Assembly: GCA_905147135.1 (NCBI GenBank)
Contig: LR990050.1
Span: 19,156,001-19,220,000 of the forward strand
DNA from: Blastobasis lacticolella
Lineage: Eukaryota > Arthropoda > Insecta > Lepidoptera > Blastobasidae
DNA: 64,000 bases
Direction of reading: 5' to 3'
In this document: in pieces, positions 10,652 through 22,956 of the stretch
Layout of the letters: the number at the start of each line of letters is the position of its first letter
Numbering within the stretch: position 1 is the first letter of the stretch
Position numbers and translations under genes: made by a program
Notes under the pieces: model-generated
Told to the model about the DNA's origin: nothing
The model's input: only the letters and a program-made list of their open reading frames with translations
The model's database searches: none

Positions 10652-10712
10652 TAGGCGGACCCCGTACCCGCAAGCGCGAGAAGATAGCCGGAGCTGATGT
10701 CAAGATGATGAT
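10652..10712 (+). repeat. SINE-A 3' tail fragment
   Basis: 'ggcggaccccgtacccgcaa' followed by 'gatgtcaagatgatgatgat' matches the last 60 bases of SINE-A, with the terminal GATGAT expanded into (GAT)n. Confidence 0.65.
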
Positions 10713-12894
10713 GATGACATTCTTTTTAAATAGGTATTTATTTTATAAGAGAAGTCATTTTGTGCATGATTGCACGAAATAATAATAATTATATCAGAGT
10801 TATTCTTACGGAGTTTAATAAATAACTTTGGAATATAGATCTCCAACTAAACCTATAACGCAGCGTAAACAAGCAAGTAAAAGTTTTGACACATGTTGGC
10901 TTATTTATTCGACTTACAATATTAGAGGCTTTCGATTTATGCGCCTTTATATCATCCCTGAACGCAACTTTTAATTGCTTTTAACAGAAATACCTGTGAA
11001 ACGGGAAAGTTCCTAAACTAAACTCTGCAATACTGTTGGAGATGTTAGTGCATGTTGTAGTATTAACACTATTTGTTGTAGTGAAAAATGGGGTACCATC
11101 TGTGGCACTAACTATAAACGGGATTGTAGAAAAGCATATATCCACAAAAAAAAAATGGCGATAGGTGCTGTCACATTTAAATGGCTGAAAACTAGTGTGA
11201 TATTAGAAAAATTATTTAGTCTTCGATTTCTCTGTTCAGACCCAACAAGACAAGACAAGAACGAGTACAATGTAAACAAAAGCACTAAAGTCCCAATGAC
11301 GCTTCAAGAGCACTAAAAAATCAAATAAGCAAACACATTCACGAGGGAGATAAACATTTGCAAAAGTTAAACAACAACGGAACGAAAAAGCGAACAATAA
11401 CAAACAATTGTCCGGACGAGCGATGCCATCGCCCATCGAGACCTTATTGTTTCTCTTTTTAAATTTGCTCTTATTAAATTTAGGAGAGTTGCAACCCTTG
11501 AGATTGGGGTAGGGGTTTTATTAGGGACAACTAACGAGTGCGGATAAGGAGGAATGATGCCCCTCCAAATGTATTCGGTGTAAGTCAAAGGTTGGAGAGT
11601 TTCGGCGGTGTAAACGGATCTTTAATAGAGATCGTATGAAATGAAAGATTTTTTTGAAGATGTGGGTAGGGTAAGAAAGTGATAAAATTTATCAATTTAT
11701 AAAACTTCCCATGTCACTAAAATATTGTTAAGGTTGAGTCCAGAATATTATTGCAAAAGAAAATCAAGCTCGTTGTTTTTTCACGTACAACAGAAATGAC
11801 AGAAACGTTATTATTTTTAAGCAAACTTTACATTAAATTAGAAAAAATATTCAGAAATTACAATACGTAAATCAACTCATTCGCTCATTTTTCATCTGCT
11901 CGGCTATCATAACATTCCATAGTCACCAGACTTACATCAGTATGCAAAATGCAGCTTCATGGGAACCCGGGCCGTTTGCTATTTTTATTACGAACACACC
12001 CCGAGATAGGTCAAAAATACAGCATAGGTACTGTATCCAAAAAATAGACAAAAACACAGAATTAAAATAATACACTATTTTACAATATTTAAGTACGGAA
12101 TTTGACCGCTATCTCATCTAGCGCTAAGGAGCACGTCTGTCTACAAATCGCGCCAATTCACTCTGGCCTTGAAAATGTCTAGAATTCCATATGAAATTGC
12201 AAATATCGTCTCTGCATTGCACCACTCGCGAAAGGGGCAAACCCATCCACTGTTTAATCTCCAGTCCAATCTTGACTTAAATGAACACCTAGCCGGCAAG
12301 CTGTATCGATTGTTGGATAGTGTTAAGCTACTGGTTTGCTAATGAATTGATTTGGTACCCCGTTCGTCAATAATTAACAGGGTGGCTTCAATGGAGGCAC
12401 TGAGGGTGGCTGTTAACGAGGGGCCCTCGTCAGAAATAGAAAATACAACTAAAATCTGAATTGTAAATTGTTCAAATTGTATTGGAGTTTGAGTAATTTT
12501 TGTTTTAATTTCGTTGTCAGTATCTACAATATAATGTCTCGATTTGTAGATGAAAAACGTAACGAAATAATCATGTATTTGTCTTTCAGTATTTGTGAAT
12601 CAATTTTTGTTTCCTGAATATTATTTGAAAATATAGTTGCTTTATCTGTCTTCCTATTGTGAGAAAATTTGTATCACTCTCAATTTTGCGGGAAATATAA
12701 AGGTAAAAGCGGCAAGCCTAAAAATCTCACCGAAAATCACGCACATATCCACAAGGAGGCAGGTTGACAACGTGATAAATCTCCCCTTATCAGTCCAGTG
12801 ATAGGCCCCCAAGGATTTATTCTACAGCCGAGGGAAGGACGATGCATTTGCCATGTTTTTGGCCTAAATAGCTTTAAGGAATATAAAGATGATA
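10713..12894. other. No gene seen; 2.2 kb of unclassified DNA
   Basis: AT-rich DNA with short frames on both strands (11236-11436, 11367-11588), none recognisable. A GC-richer stretch at 12100-12430 looks single-copy. No repeat boundary could be set by eye. Confidence 0.4.
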
Positions 12895-12950
12895 AGAAGC
12901 TATAACAGATAGTGAGTGGGGTACCGCAAGGGCAGGTTTTTTACTGTTAT
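12895..12950 (+). pseudogene. RT motif relic (GVPQG)
   Basis: The plus strand reads VSGVPQGQVFYC at 12911-12946, matching the S-G-V-P-Q-G-S-V-L-G-P motif of non-LTR reverse transcriptases with the last residues changed. No flanking RT motif could be followed, so this is a heavily decayed LINE fragment or, less likely, coincidence. Confidence 0.4.
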
Positions 12951-13313
12951 ATCCAGTAAGGGGGTTGAAATGTGAAGGTAGCATGCGATGGGGATTGACT
13001 GCAATCAATAAGTTCGCTATAAAATTGTCTATGGCTAAGTAATTGGGTAGAGAAGAGTGGTATCTATCCGGAAATTTACAAGGACGATTACAGAAGCGAA
13101 GTCACGCACGCGGTTGGATGGTGATGTGAGTAATATAAAATTGTTGGCGTACTCGTACATTTTTACCAATAGATATTTCTGTAATAAAGAGGAAATAATC
13201 ATTTGGTTATAAACAATAAGCTCCGAAACTACTGAAAATATTTCATAAACTCTTTTACTAACCGTAAACCATTTCCGTGTGCAATAGAGTAAGGAGGTGG
13301 GAATAATGGAATC

Positions 13314-13573
13314 ATAAATAAATAAATAAATAAATAATCGTGGACAAATTCACTCAGCGCCATCTAGCCCCAAACTAAGCAAAGCTTGTACTATGGGTGC
13401 TAGCTAACTGATATACTACTTATATGCTTTTCAAAACATACTTATTATACATAGAACACCCAGACCCGTAACAGAAATTAAAATTAACCATTTAAATTTC
13501 TGCCCGGCCGGGATCGAACCCGGGACCTCTTGTGTGGTTGACTGGCATGTTGACCACTGAACCACTCAAGCCA
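13314..13573 (-). repeat. SINE-B, full-length copy
   Basis: On the minus strand the tRNA-like head begins at 13573 (ggcttgagtggttcagtgg) and keeps a perfect B box, GGTTCGATCCC, near 13520. The body includes 'ttttaatttctgttacgggt' and 'ctagcacccatagtacaagc', and ends with 'ggggctagatggcgctgagt' and a (TAAA/TTTA)n tail at 13314-13337. It is one of the better preserved copies. Confidence 0.92.
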
Positions 13574-14245
13574 TTGATGCACGAAAATGAAGTTATAATA
13601 GACTTGTGGAATTCCTTACAATATTCAAGTTAGACAATAAATATTTTTGTTGTGACGCAGCACGATGAAAGGTTTGTGTAAACTAGAACTTAATTTACCA
13701 AAGCGAGAGACGTGTAATTTCGACCATAAATCAAACAGCCTTGAGCACCAACAAGTACTAGCGACGAAAACATCTGAACCTAGAAAAGGGCAAGCAATAA
13801 CCGAACTAAGAGCCACTAAAAATAAAGCACCGCCTCTAAACAAGACTTTTTCAACGAAAAAAGAAATCGGATAGACGAAAACACCAGTTCCTAGACAGTT
13901 TATTCGTGCAAACAGTACGAAACGGTACGCGGCACTCGGACCGACCGTAAAACTGCGGGTGGTCATAAAATAAAAAGTGTTTACTTGCCCCGAAGATAAC
14001 CGGGAACAAAGTTCGTTGATAAGTTTTTATTTCCTTGGGGGAAGTTCGTGGAAGCAGGTAAAGGAGCCGGCGATAACATGTATTAAACGAATTAGACCGA
14101 CGTCGCTCTGATTAAGATTTTTAAAACCCGAAGACGGTCGAATCAATTCAACCGAAAACTAACAAAAAAATAGTCTACAGAATGACTCAGCAGAAATGAT
14201 GGACGAAAACAAAACTACACTCGCGAGAAAGCAAATCGTTTCACT
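13574..14245. other. No gene seen
   Basis: Frames open on opposite strands over 13625-13966 and 13665-13874 shadow each other and match nothing I know. The stretch at 13600-14245 looks single-copy. Confidence 0.4.
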
Positions 14246-14550
14246 ACACATTTCTGGCGTGACAAATCAGTATATAACTTCATATATACTTAATCGATAT
14301 TAATTCGGTTTTCGTGGTTTAATAGCTAATAAGACAATGCACCCCTCTATGATACTTCCGTATTTAATTAATTACTTCAACACGATCAACATTTTTTCGA
14401 AACAGCCAAATCTGTCTATGAAAAAGTATTGCCTGGCGTAAAGCAATCGTGTTGAAGAAAATTGAATATAGAGGTAAACATTGTCTTATTGGCTATTAAA
14501 CCGCAAAACGACCGAACTATGATTGATTTGTAACGCCAGAAATGTATGAG
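14246..14550. mobile_element. Foldback MITE-like element
   Basis: A 305-bp sequence folds back on itself. The ends are 'acatttctggcgtgacaaat' (left) and the complementary 'atttgtaacgccagaaatgt' (right). Further in, 'ggtttaatagctaataagac' pairs with 'gtcttattggctattaaacc', and the innermost stem is CTTCAACACGAT against ATCGTGTTGAAG. The loop is about 60-70 bases and there is no coding capacity. Long imperfect terminal inverted repeats with a non-coding centre are typical of non-autonomous DNA transposons. I could not define a clean target duplication, so the superfamily is open. Confidence 0.8.
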
Positions 14551-14555
14551 CGTAA

Positions 14556-14850
14556 ATGAAAAATGCGGGTCCCACTAAAAACCAGCGCTTCGGTTCGCAC
14601 CGGAGCAAAATGCTGAGTGAGGTCCCTTTTACACATGCATTACACCACAAACACACACCACTTATCTACTACCATTCGCATCGACACTGTGCTAGCTTTT
14701 ATTTGCTTCTACTTTTATGTGCTTTTTTGTTAATTATTATGTAGTTTTTCTTTTCTTCTGTTTTACAAAATGTCGTGTTTCCAAATTTTTGTGTTGTGGT
14801 GTTTCTGTTTGTGTAAATAAATATTTCTTATTCTTCTTTATTCTTATAAA
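14556..14850 (+). repeat. Family E element (LINE 3' end-like)
   Basis: It starts 'ccactaaaaaccagcgcttc', continues 'gagcaaaatgctgagtgagg', has an ACACACCAC-rich middle, and ends with 'gtgtaaataaatatttctta' and a TTCTT-rich tail. The same series occurs at 25224-25495 (minus) and 29540-29822 (plus). An AATAAA-like signal before a simple tail suggests a LINE 3' untranslated region or a LINE-dependent SINE. It begins within six bases of the foldback element. Confidence 0.7.
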
Positions 14851-17800
14851 AAATTTGGGGTGAATCGACTTGCTTGCTCGCGAGTGTATTTCGCAGAAGA
14901 CCGTCCCGCTTGTTTGGGTAAACGAAAACGTCATAGACGTTGTATCATGGACAAGACCTACAATCGACGCGAAGGTCCGGAAAGAAAGCGAAAACGGGCC
15001 ATTCTTCTCGCTCATTAAGCCGAAAAGACGCCGAGAATGTCAGATAAGTCGTACCTGTGGAGATGAATCATTTTTAGTGTGCCGCGAGCGCCGCCGGCGC
15101 CGGCCGCGGAACACCCCACAATGGCCAATAAACACCCCATAAAGTATGAAAGAGCGCACTAAAAATGCCATTATTATTTGCTAAATGTCCACCTTTTGTT
15201 AAATCTACCATCGTAATGAACCTGTCAAATATTTCGCATGTCTCCGGAGAGGGTTAGCCCTCGTTATTGAGACATGTGAATGTTTTACGATGCGTTTTGT
15301 GACGAGGCAGCAATTAGCCGTATATTATACAACGACAGATGACAACAGATGTCAGTTTACAACACCTAGCATGTCGACTATTGAAACGACGACTACTGAC
15401 TTCAAAGAAGTGAATCGCAATGTAGGTACTTAAATGTTACGATCTGACATATTTAATGATTCTGTGTTTTAAACGAACAAACATTAAATAGATTAAATAA
15501 ATACCTATCCCAGATAAGTATAACAAACGCCTGACAATTAAATCAAGTTTTATTTACGGTAATCCGGAGCCCGTTTTCAATCAAAGGAATTCCAATTTCA
15601 AAGGAGGTGACTCTTTTTTACCGTTACAAGGAGCCCGCTCTTGCGTGTTAATCGCAATATCTGGGGTTGGCCGACCGTTATTAGTACCTTCTATAGTTGC
15701 CAAGGTGTCTCACCCCTCGATAAATCTTGTCTAATTTGTGTGTAATTACAGGGACGGCACAGCTCTCGGTGTAACGAGGAGTGCGTACCAGCGGGGAGTA
15801 AGTAGGCACGTGCTTACGCGTGCCTCCGAACCACGGCCAATAAACGACCTAACAAACACGAACGGAACGATCGATATTGAACTCTCCGTGCAGGAAAAAA
15901 CAGTCGATAGTCCAATCGTAATATAGTCTTGATTTGAATTGAAGAAGTTTTAAATATCGATTGCACAAATATAGCCGTTAATACAGTGGTTGTAGACACA
16001 TTTTCGAACAGCAATAACATTTAAGAGTGATTATAGGTTGAGAACTATTATATAGCTCGCGAAGCAACGTGCCGAAAACTTAATGTTAAAATACAGTAAT
16101 GTGTTCTTTGACCCCTCGGTGAGATGATAATTTTAATATAGAAATTAGAAGGGTGCACTATTTCAAGTCGAATTAAAGTTTCGTTATTGTTTTCTGAGCC
16201 CTTGGGTTCGCAGCGGGGATCGAGATGAAGTTAGATTGTAACGAGGGAGCTGTTTTATAATATGGCTGCTAAATCGTGTACTTTCGAACAAAACTTCGCA
16301 TTTTAACATGACTGTAATGAAGTGACTCATAAGAGAGGCCGAGGGATTTTCGCAAAGTGCATTCGCTCATAAAACTTAACAGCATCGGAATATTTATATC
16401 GAACGGTGTCCGTGTGAGTTACGAACCTGGTCCGACCGGATGGCCAGATGGCTGTCGCCTTTTTAGTTAATCCTTTTATCCCGACATAATTAGTGGAGGG
16501 CGAGTCTATGCACTAAATCCAGCGGAGCAGTGCATTCGGACAAATAAATCTGTGTCATTTATAGCTATCGGCTTCACACTCATATCAGTCGACGCATTGG
16601 ATTCTGTTCCGTATACTTCTCTGAATAGAGTCGACGGTTCGTCGGGTGCGATCTCCACACATCGCTGTTGCAACCCCAAAAATCCGTTTCGAGTGTCGAT
16701 CCGACTCCATACACCATTTACGGGACTGATTGAAATTTTGCAATCAACAGGGGGAGTATGATGAAATTATTCGTGTATATTTTTTGGCCCCCGCTTCCCG
16801 AGGTTGTTGTCTCATAATGGGAGATTGGAATAGAAAATTTACAGAGGATTTAAGATCGTAATCGGGCTCTTGGCTGTTCGAAGTGATTATTCCGCAGATA
16901 ACGCCCCGAGCGGCGCGGGTCGGCCCACGCGTCTGGGTACGCTGTCCGTGTGTGTATCCCCGTATTTATGTGCCGCGCTGCCCCTTTGTATCGGCTTTTG
17001 TCTGCAAACATTGTGGCTTAAGTAAATTTTGTGTCCCCTTAAATATTCATAACCCATTTTTGGCTTTTAAACTTTCCTCGCTGTTACCTACACGTACCTA
17101 CATATTATTCTGTCCATAACATTGTTGCTGTCTGCTGTGTATGCTTAATCAAGGTTTACTTGGAAAGTTTCTGCGTTTCGTCTTTAAGAAGGACTTTGTT
17201 AGCGACGTCGTTCGCACGGAATTTCATAAAATATAGCCTGTCTTAGGAATAACGTTTCCAGTGTTATTCATCCTAATTATCATCGACAACCCAAAATAGT
17301 CAAGGCTCAAGTTCGTCATTGTGATAGTCTCGTAGGTCCTAATTAGTTAGTCTCTATGATATTAGTCATATGAGCAAGGCTTGGTAAGGAATTGGGAATT
17401 CTACTCTAACGGTTACATCTTTCTGATTAGGCACGAACAAAAAAGTATGAGCACTATTTTTCCAAAAAAACATGTTCGTACGAGGCAGGAAGTTTCGCAT
17501 TCTCTTCTATCTCAAGGCTCGCTTTGAAGATATTGGTAGTTAAGTTCGAAAATAAACTGTCAGACATTCCGCCAAGTTTTCAACTGAAAATGCCATCAAT
17601 AGCGCTTGGCGCCCAACAACTACCGACAATATTGTTATTCAATTTGACTTGCATGACGTTCGATCGTAAGGCGCTTTCTATGCACACGCCTCCGGAGCCA
17701 TCACAGACGCGGCGGTACTTACTCGCTATCTTGTATTGCATATATAATATTGAATGCCTATGCTTTTGTAAAGGATGAGTGTGGGCATTACGTAGTATGT

Positions 17801-17939
17801 ATACACTTCTCTAGTGATATGAAAAAACGTACAATCAGCCTACTTGATTAAGCAGTAATCGTCGCTTACAACATCTACTACATCTACGAGTAAATACTTC
17901 TAGACACACTTTAAGGTTTCAAGGTTCTAAAGTCTCAGG
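14851..17939. other. No gene seen; large single-copy island
   Basis: About 3.1 kb has no member of the named repeat families. 15060-15125 is very GC-rich (GCCGCCGGCGCCGGCC). From 15550 to 17250 the sequence is moderately GC- and CpG-rich with many short frames (15738-15926, 16552-16761, 16883-17119), none with a domain or splice-site support. It could be conserved regulatory DNA or an intron; that is inference from composition only. Confidence 0.45.
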
Positions 17940-18155
17940 TGTCGAAAAAATTTGGCCTCATGTCTTTACTTAAACTAAGGTTGTGGAATGAACTACCTGG
18001 AGAGGTTTTCCCTAAAGAGTACAACATGTAGTTCTTCAAGGAAGGGGTTAAAAGGTTTTTACGCTGTCGGCAACGCGTGGGTGATGCCCCTGGTATTGCA
18101 AACGTCCATATGCTGCGGTGACTACCTTGGTGGTAAAAAAAGAAAAAAAACTGGA
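17940..18155 (+). pseudogene. Jockey-like LINE 3' end, RT C-terminus
   Basis: The plus strand reads LRLWNELPGEVFPKEYNM, a stop, then FFKEGVKRFLRCRQRVGDAP, matching the last segment of jockey-like RTs. After it come 'gcgtgggtgatgcccctggt' and the poly(A)-rich end at about 18135-18158. One stop and small changes make it a relic. Part of the usual 'ccatcaggcaggccgcaagc' segment is deleted. Confidence 0.8.
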
Positions 18156-19008
18156 CTTGCCCTTCAAACCGGAACAAAACAACGTCAGTTTGGCTCGACA
18201 GACTCTCCAGTAGTCTCCAAGCTTGTAACATATTCCTGTAATTCTACACAAATCCATCCAAAAACTTCCATCCATATCACCTGGATGAGAGGCGCTTATC
18301 GACCCTACGCTTGTCCTGCGGCGTACAACCAGGTTTATTCTGTGCCAATAAGTGAAACGATCTATCTGCAGCTGTAGTTTCGAGCCGGTACCACATTGGG
18401 GTCTTAGGACACTGTTTGCCTGGACTGGACACTGAATTAGCTTGCTAGTTTGCTTGCCTCCTTATTCACCAACTGTACCATCAAAAGGTTATTCCTATTA
18501 AGCTGTAAGGTGTCAAACGAGCTTACCCATACCACGTACCGATTCTCTACAATGTCACAATGTACGTCACAATGTAGTGTCACATACGTCAGAGCACAAT
18601 AATACTAGCCAGAATTTCGATTAAAACATACAAGTTCCAAACGTCAGATACTGTAATTTGTTTGCTTGGAGCGAGATTCCTTTCATTACGGCGTCGTGCT
18701 CCATAAAATATGCATTTGAAATGAGAAAAATGTGTCGCAGTGTCGTGGATGCAGGTCCCCGCATTTGTTTATGCACGCTCACATTTGAATATGAGCTTTA
18801 AAACGTTTTTGCAAGGGCTGAAATTTCAACAACGTAACTTGATTGTTGTGCTGTTATTCAAGGAGTCGGAAGACGAATCATAATCTTAAGTTCCAACAGT
18901 GAGTTATACGTGCGTCGTCAATTCATGTTAGTTTTCAAAATAAACAGTAAATACAGGTGAGTCAGCCTTTCAGTACATTTGAGGGTATTTCTGCTTTGCG
19001 AGTGAATT
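18156..19008. other. No gene seen
   Basis: Single-copy-looking DNA. 18535-18600 has a small cluster of 'gtcacaatgtacgtcacaat' repeats. No recognised frame. Confidence 0.4.
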
Positions 19009-19250
19009 GGTGAGTGGTTCAATGGTCAACATCTGCCACGCAAGAGGTCCCGGGTTCGATTCCCGGCCGGGCAGAAATTGAAATGATGAATTTTAATTTC
19101 TGTTACGGGTCTGGGTGTTCTATGTATAATAAGTATGTATTTAAAAAAATATTTAAATAGTATATCAGTTATCTAGCACCCATAGTACAAGCTTTGCTTA
19201 GTTTGGGGCTGGATGGCGCTGTGTAAATTTGACCATGAATATTTATTATT
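19009..19250 (+). repeat. SINE-B, full-length copy
   Basis: This is the best preserved head of the family. 'tgagtggttcaatggtcaac' forms the A-box side and GGTTCGATTCCCGGCC the B box (19051-19066). The body has 'gcagaaattgaaatgatgaa' and a TATTTAAA stretch, and ends 'ttggggctggatggcgctgt' and 'gaatatttattattaatta'. Both internal pol III boxes look usable. The tRNA of origin cannot be fixed by eye. Confidence 0.93.
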
Positions 19251-19751
19251 AATTATAAGTAAGTTCGTTAGAAGTATACAGTTTTAGCAATTGCTGAACA
19301 TTTAATTTTGGACCACTAACAGGACACTTTCGTATTTTGAAGTTTTTAAATACAGATTCTGAGATAGCTGATTCTGATTCTGATTTAGGCACGTGAATTT
19401 TCAGTATATTTTTTTGGAACCCTTATATAGTGTTTGTGTCACCAAAAACACTATTAATTAATTTTCTTTGATCTATTTTACATGTTTGAAGATTATTTCT
19501 CATAAACCGCTTGCGATAGACCATTATAATAACATAATAATATAGTAAGCTAAAATTTGTACAGAGGGTTTATATCTAAACTGGTTAGATTTCTGTAATT
19601 CACGGAAAATTCTATTTATGTATATCGTTTAATTAAGGAGCCCATATTTTGTAATTAGTTTCAATATCCACGTGTAATTAAGAAAGTTAAGGGTATAGCA
19701 TAGCGGGATATTCCATACGCAATGTAGCCACTGAATGGGGGAAATACACAA

Positions 19752-19855
19752 TATTATTTTAAATAGTATTGAGTTTATGCCGGTGAGTAAGGAGTAAGTC
19801 TGGGTCTCCAATGTTACTGGGGGACCTTACCATAGCTCTGGTAGTAGAGGGGTCT
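19752..19855 (+). repeat. Possible jockey-like LINE fragment
   Basis: 'gccggtgagtaagga' and the surrounding segment resemble 59968-60060 in the LINE end at 59870-60190, with many differences. The last part of the element is missing. Confidence 0.4.
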
Positions 19856-20703
19856 AGTATTTGGTGATTTATTATGTAGGCGACACATTGAAACATCCCC
19901 TATCATCCCCATCATCATCTCCTGGAGTTGCTGATGATAGATGTCGACGCCGAAATTCAGGGCTTTGTACCGTCTATCAACGAACGGTCCCACGGTTCTC
20001 CACCGAATCGTCAAAATCAAAAGTAGCTAGTTGACATTTAACCGATCCATTCCTGAGTTCTACCTCTCCTACCCTCTCCTTCACAATTTTTACAGAACTC
20101 GCCTCATCAAGGTTTTACAGCGAGAACTTCCAAAAACCGACCAACTCGAAGTTCCAACTAATTAATTCGCTATTGGGGCGACAATAACTCACTAATCCGC
20201 CACTGTCCGGCGCGGTGCCGGACTGCAGCCGGTACCGTCCGGTAATTGAAAATAAACACCGGACACCCATGATTTATCGTGCTGTTGTCGGGCCAGCTAA
20301 ATGGTGAAGCTTGTAATAACATTAGTGCGGCGTAGTTTTCGGCGAATTAAAAATTGTGAGGAATTAAAACTGATTTATTTTTAACAGCAGAGAAACGGAA
20401 GAGCGGCGAGGAATTAAATTGCTATTTGACAACGGTGTCATTGTGAGTTGGACAATTGTGGACGGTTGGGATATGATGAATTGGGCAAGTTTTTCCAGTG
20501 GGTAGCAGTGTCAATAAAACCATGTAGACACATATTAAAATATTTTTTATGCCACTCAGCATTCAGCAAACGAGCATTCAGCACACCTGATGGTAAGTGG
20601 TAACTCCAATAACAATTATTCCAACAAGACTACATTCTCGCCACTCCCTCCCACCGCTGAAACTTCGTTTTAGTTTGTATGGCGTCATGATTTGAGATGA
20701 TTA
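19856..20703. other. No gene seen; GC-rich island
   Basis: 20030-20480 looks single-copy, with a GTCCGGC/GCCGGAC inverted pair near 20206-20222. 20555-20610 ('aaacgagcattcagcacacc', 'tgatggtaagtggtaactcc') resembles a decayed minus-strand LINE tail. Confidence 0.45.
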
Positions 20704-20782
20704 AAGTGTCGGTGGCGGGGTCCGTCTCGTAAGGGAAAAGTAACGAGTTCGATCCCCAGTGCCGTTGTACCAATGACTTTTT
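20704..20782 (+). repeat. SINE-A tRNA-like head fragment
   Basis: 'gtcggtggcggggtccgtct', then 'cgtaag' and a good B box GAGTTCGATCCCC near 20745, match the SINE-A head. The element fades after 'gtaccaatgactt'. The A box is damaged, and it is not a tRNA gene because no acceptor stem pairs. Confidence 0.7.
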
Positions 20783-21559
20783 TGTACCTGTATTGTCCGT
20801 GAATTGGCGTGAGTGTGTATGCATAAATGTATATTAAAGGTACTCGCTCTATCATTTCTATGTCTAGATTGAGTACCTTATGCATGTCTCTGTACATTAT
20901 TTATCATGCACTTGTATTTCAGCAACGATTCCAACTAACTACAACCACTTACAAAGTAGACGAGAAACTCATGTAACCCACTAATTGCTTTAATTGCCCA
21001 TGGTCAGTAGGTCATGCACTTTGCACAGAAAAACAACGAAAATATGGCAACGCAGAGAATTCTCAAAACTGACGAATGCAAAATATGCATAATGATCGTT
21101 ATTTGCCACAAAAATCATGTAGAAGTACTCACGACTCGCCTTCAGAAACATTTAAATTGTAAACGGTTCTGTTTAAGCAATTATGTTACTGTTACAATTG
21201 GCTGTGACTTTTGGAGGCTCTTGTTCTGGCACCGTTTTACGGTTATCTGGAAGAACTGTAAACAAGTCATTAACAGCTTTCGGTTCTTTTTGATATAATA
21301 TGAAATGACTAGCCGTGTTCCCGCGGGCCTTGCCTTGAATTGTGCGATAACTTATGGTCTTTATATAATTCTGGGTTACAAGCTACAACGTTGCAAAATC
21401 CCATCAATAACAACTTTTAACGGGCTAGCCGTTAAACAATGTTTCATTTAATAACTACTTCGTCTTCTTTTCTTCTTAGTCTGTCTGCTCATTTGTTGTA
21501 AAAAATAGCTCATTAAAGGGACAAAACAAGCATACGGCTCGTCTGAATTATGTATACTA
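20783..21559. other. No gene seen
   Basis: A plus-strand frame at 21014-21298 is open for 94 codons (cysteine- and histidine-rich in its first half) but has no recognisable zinc-finger spacing and no splice context. I do not call it. Confidence 0.35.
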
Positions 21560-21690
21560 CTTATTTGTGCTAAGTGCGTGTAGTGCTTGTAATATGGAGC
21601 CTAGAACAGACCCCTGAGGGACCCCCTCATATAAAAAACTATGACTTATTGTAAAGTTCGTCATGATTCCAACTAATTTAATATCCAACA
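21560..21690 (-). pseudogene. LINE RT fragment with GVPQGSVLGS
   Basis: The minus strand reads LVGIMTNFTISHSFLYEGVP then QGSVLGSI in one frame. GVPQGSVLGS is at 21627-21598. This is the RT segment before the catalytic box in jockey/R1-type elements. The frame closes soon after, and motifs A and FADD are not found nearby, so only about 130 bases survive. Confidence 0.75.
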
Positions 21691-22956
21691 ACACTACAAA
21701 GAACACCTTTAGGCATTTCTCTGCATCTGCAAATGTAAACCAGATTCCGAGATAATGACTCTAAAAACTACCTCTAGCCACTTGGCCGGTTCGCTACTCT
21801 ACCGGCAATATAACATTTTAGTTCAAAAACTACCCGTAGACACGTTCCGAGTTACTTGTAGCGCAGTGCAGTGACTCTACTGCAATTTGTACAGGGTGCT
21901 ATTTTCGCTTTAGTTCTTATTTTGGTAATGAACGTATTTTGAGGTAGGAAAATAGGCATAATTATAAACTGAAGTTATGTTGTCTCAATTTATGGCTTTA
22001 GGTACTTAAACATATAATCTAAAAGTTTAATTTTTATCATTAATTATAATTTAATATATGATTGATGATTTCTAATTGGAATCGGTGAAATTAAAGTTAA
22101 AACTGTCAGTTAAGAATGAGGTTATGAGATTTTTATTACCACCGGTTTACTTAAAACTAACAGTTTTATTATGTGTAACATTATTGGGTCGAATTAAAGC
22201 AATACTATACCACAAAAAATGTTGTACGTCATAAAACTAAGAATAAATTTTACACATCGATGCCGAAATGTTCGCACTAATTGCGCAAGATAAACATGCC
22301 AAATGCTGTACGTAAATCCCACTTGTCGAGATTTCGAGCAACGATATTCTAAGGACGACGTAGCATTTACCATCAAGCAGGCCGTAAACTTGAGTCGGAA
22401 AGCGGACCCTGGCAGAAGCCGGGACTGACCGCTCGGATGATGTGTATAAAAAAAGATTTGATGTCGACCGTTAAATTATTATTATCCTTACCTCTCTCCA
22501 CACACCCTGTACTCTCAATGGCGGCAACATCTTGTTCCGTCCGCGGGCGATGCATTATGCATCGGGCTACTGAATTAACATTTATCCATTCCAGCCTCAA
22601 TTATTGCCGCCATAATCGGACGGTACCCCTTCAATAAGGCAGCAAGTGTACGGCTCGGTACGACCGTGGAGACGTACGGGCGCGGGGAGTCCATTCTGAT
22701 AATTATTGATCTTTTTTCTTTAATTAGCTGATATTTTTTGTTAAACGATTTAATCGTGAATTTGTTACAGATAGACACAGTTATTTCCGTATTTATAATA
22801 TTACTAGTTTTTTTTTGTCGATTGTTATTTATTTTAATTATTGTTTTTTTATGCAAAACCATAAATATTAAATTTTTTTTTTTTCAAAACGTTGTTTTCG
22901 ATAGATGGCCCTGGATATTTATAGGGAACCAATAATACGGATCATTCTAGTCCGCG
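21691..22956. other. No gene seen; island 22450-22720
   Basis: 22450-22720 is GC/CpG-rich and single-copy in appearance and contains the palindromic motif at 22541-22566. The rest is AT-rich. Frames at 22437-22637 and 22373-22600 are opposite-strand shadows. Confidence 0.45.
22541..22566. other. Palindromic CGATGCAT-type motif, copy 1
   Basis: CGATGCATTATGCATCG is a perfect inverted repeat around TTA, flanked by CCGCGGG and GGG. A 26-base window is matched at 23 positions by 48318-48343. A dimeric transcription-factor site is one reading; no factor can be assigned. Confidence 0.4.

Noticed and set aside
19009..19080. tRNA gene
   Set aside because: The A and B boxes are present, but the acceptor stem does not pair and the sequence continues into the SINE-B body. 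The same applies to the heads at 7487, 13573, 40781, 58604 and 63211.
21014..21298. Cysteine/histidine-containing frame as a zinc finger
   Set aside because: The C and H spacing does not fit C2H2 or other zinc-finger patterns.
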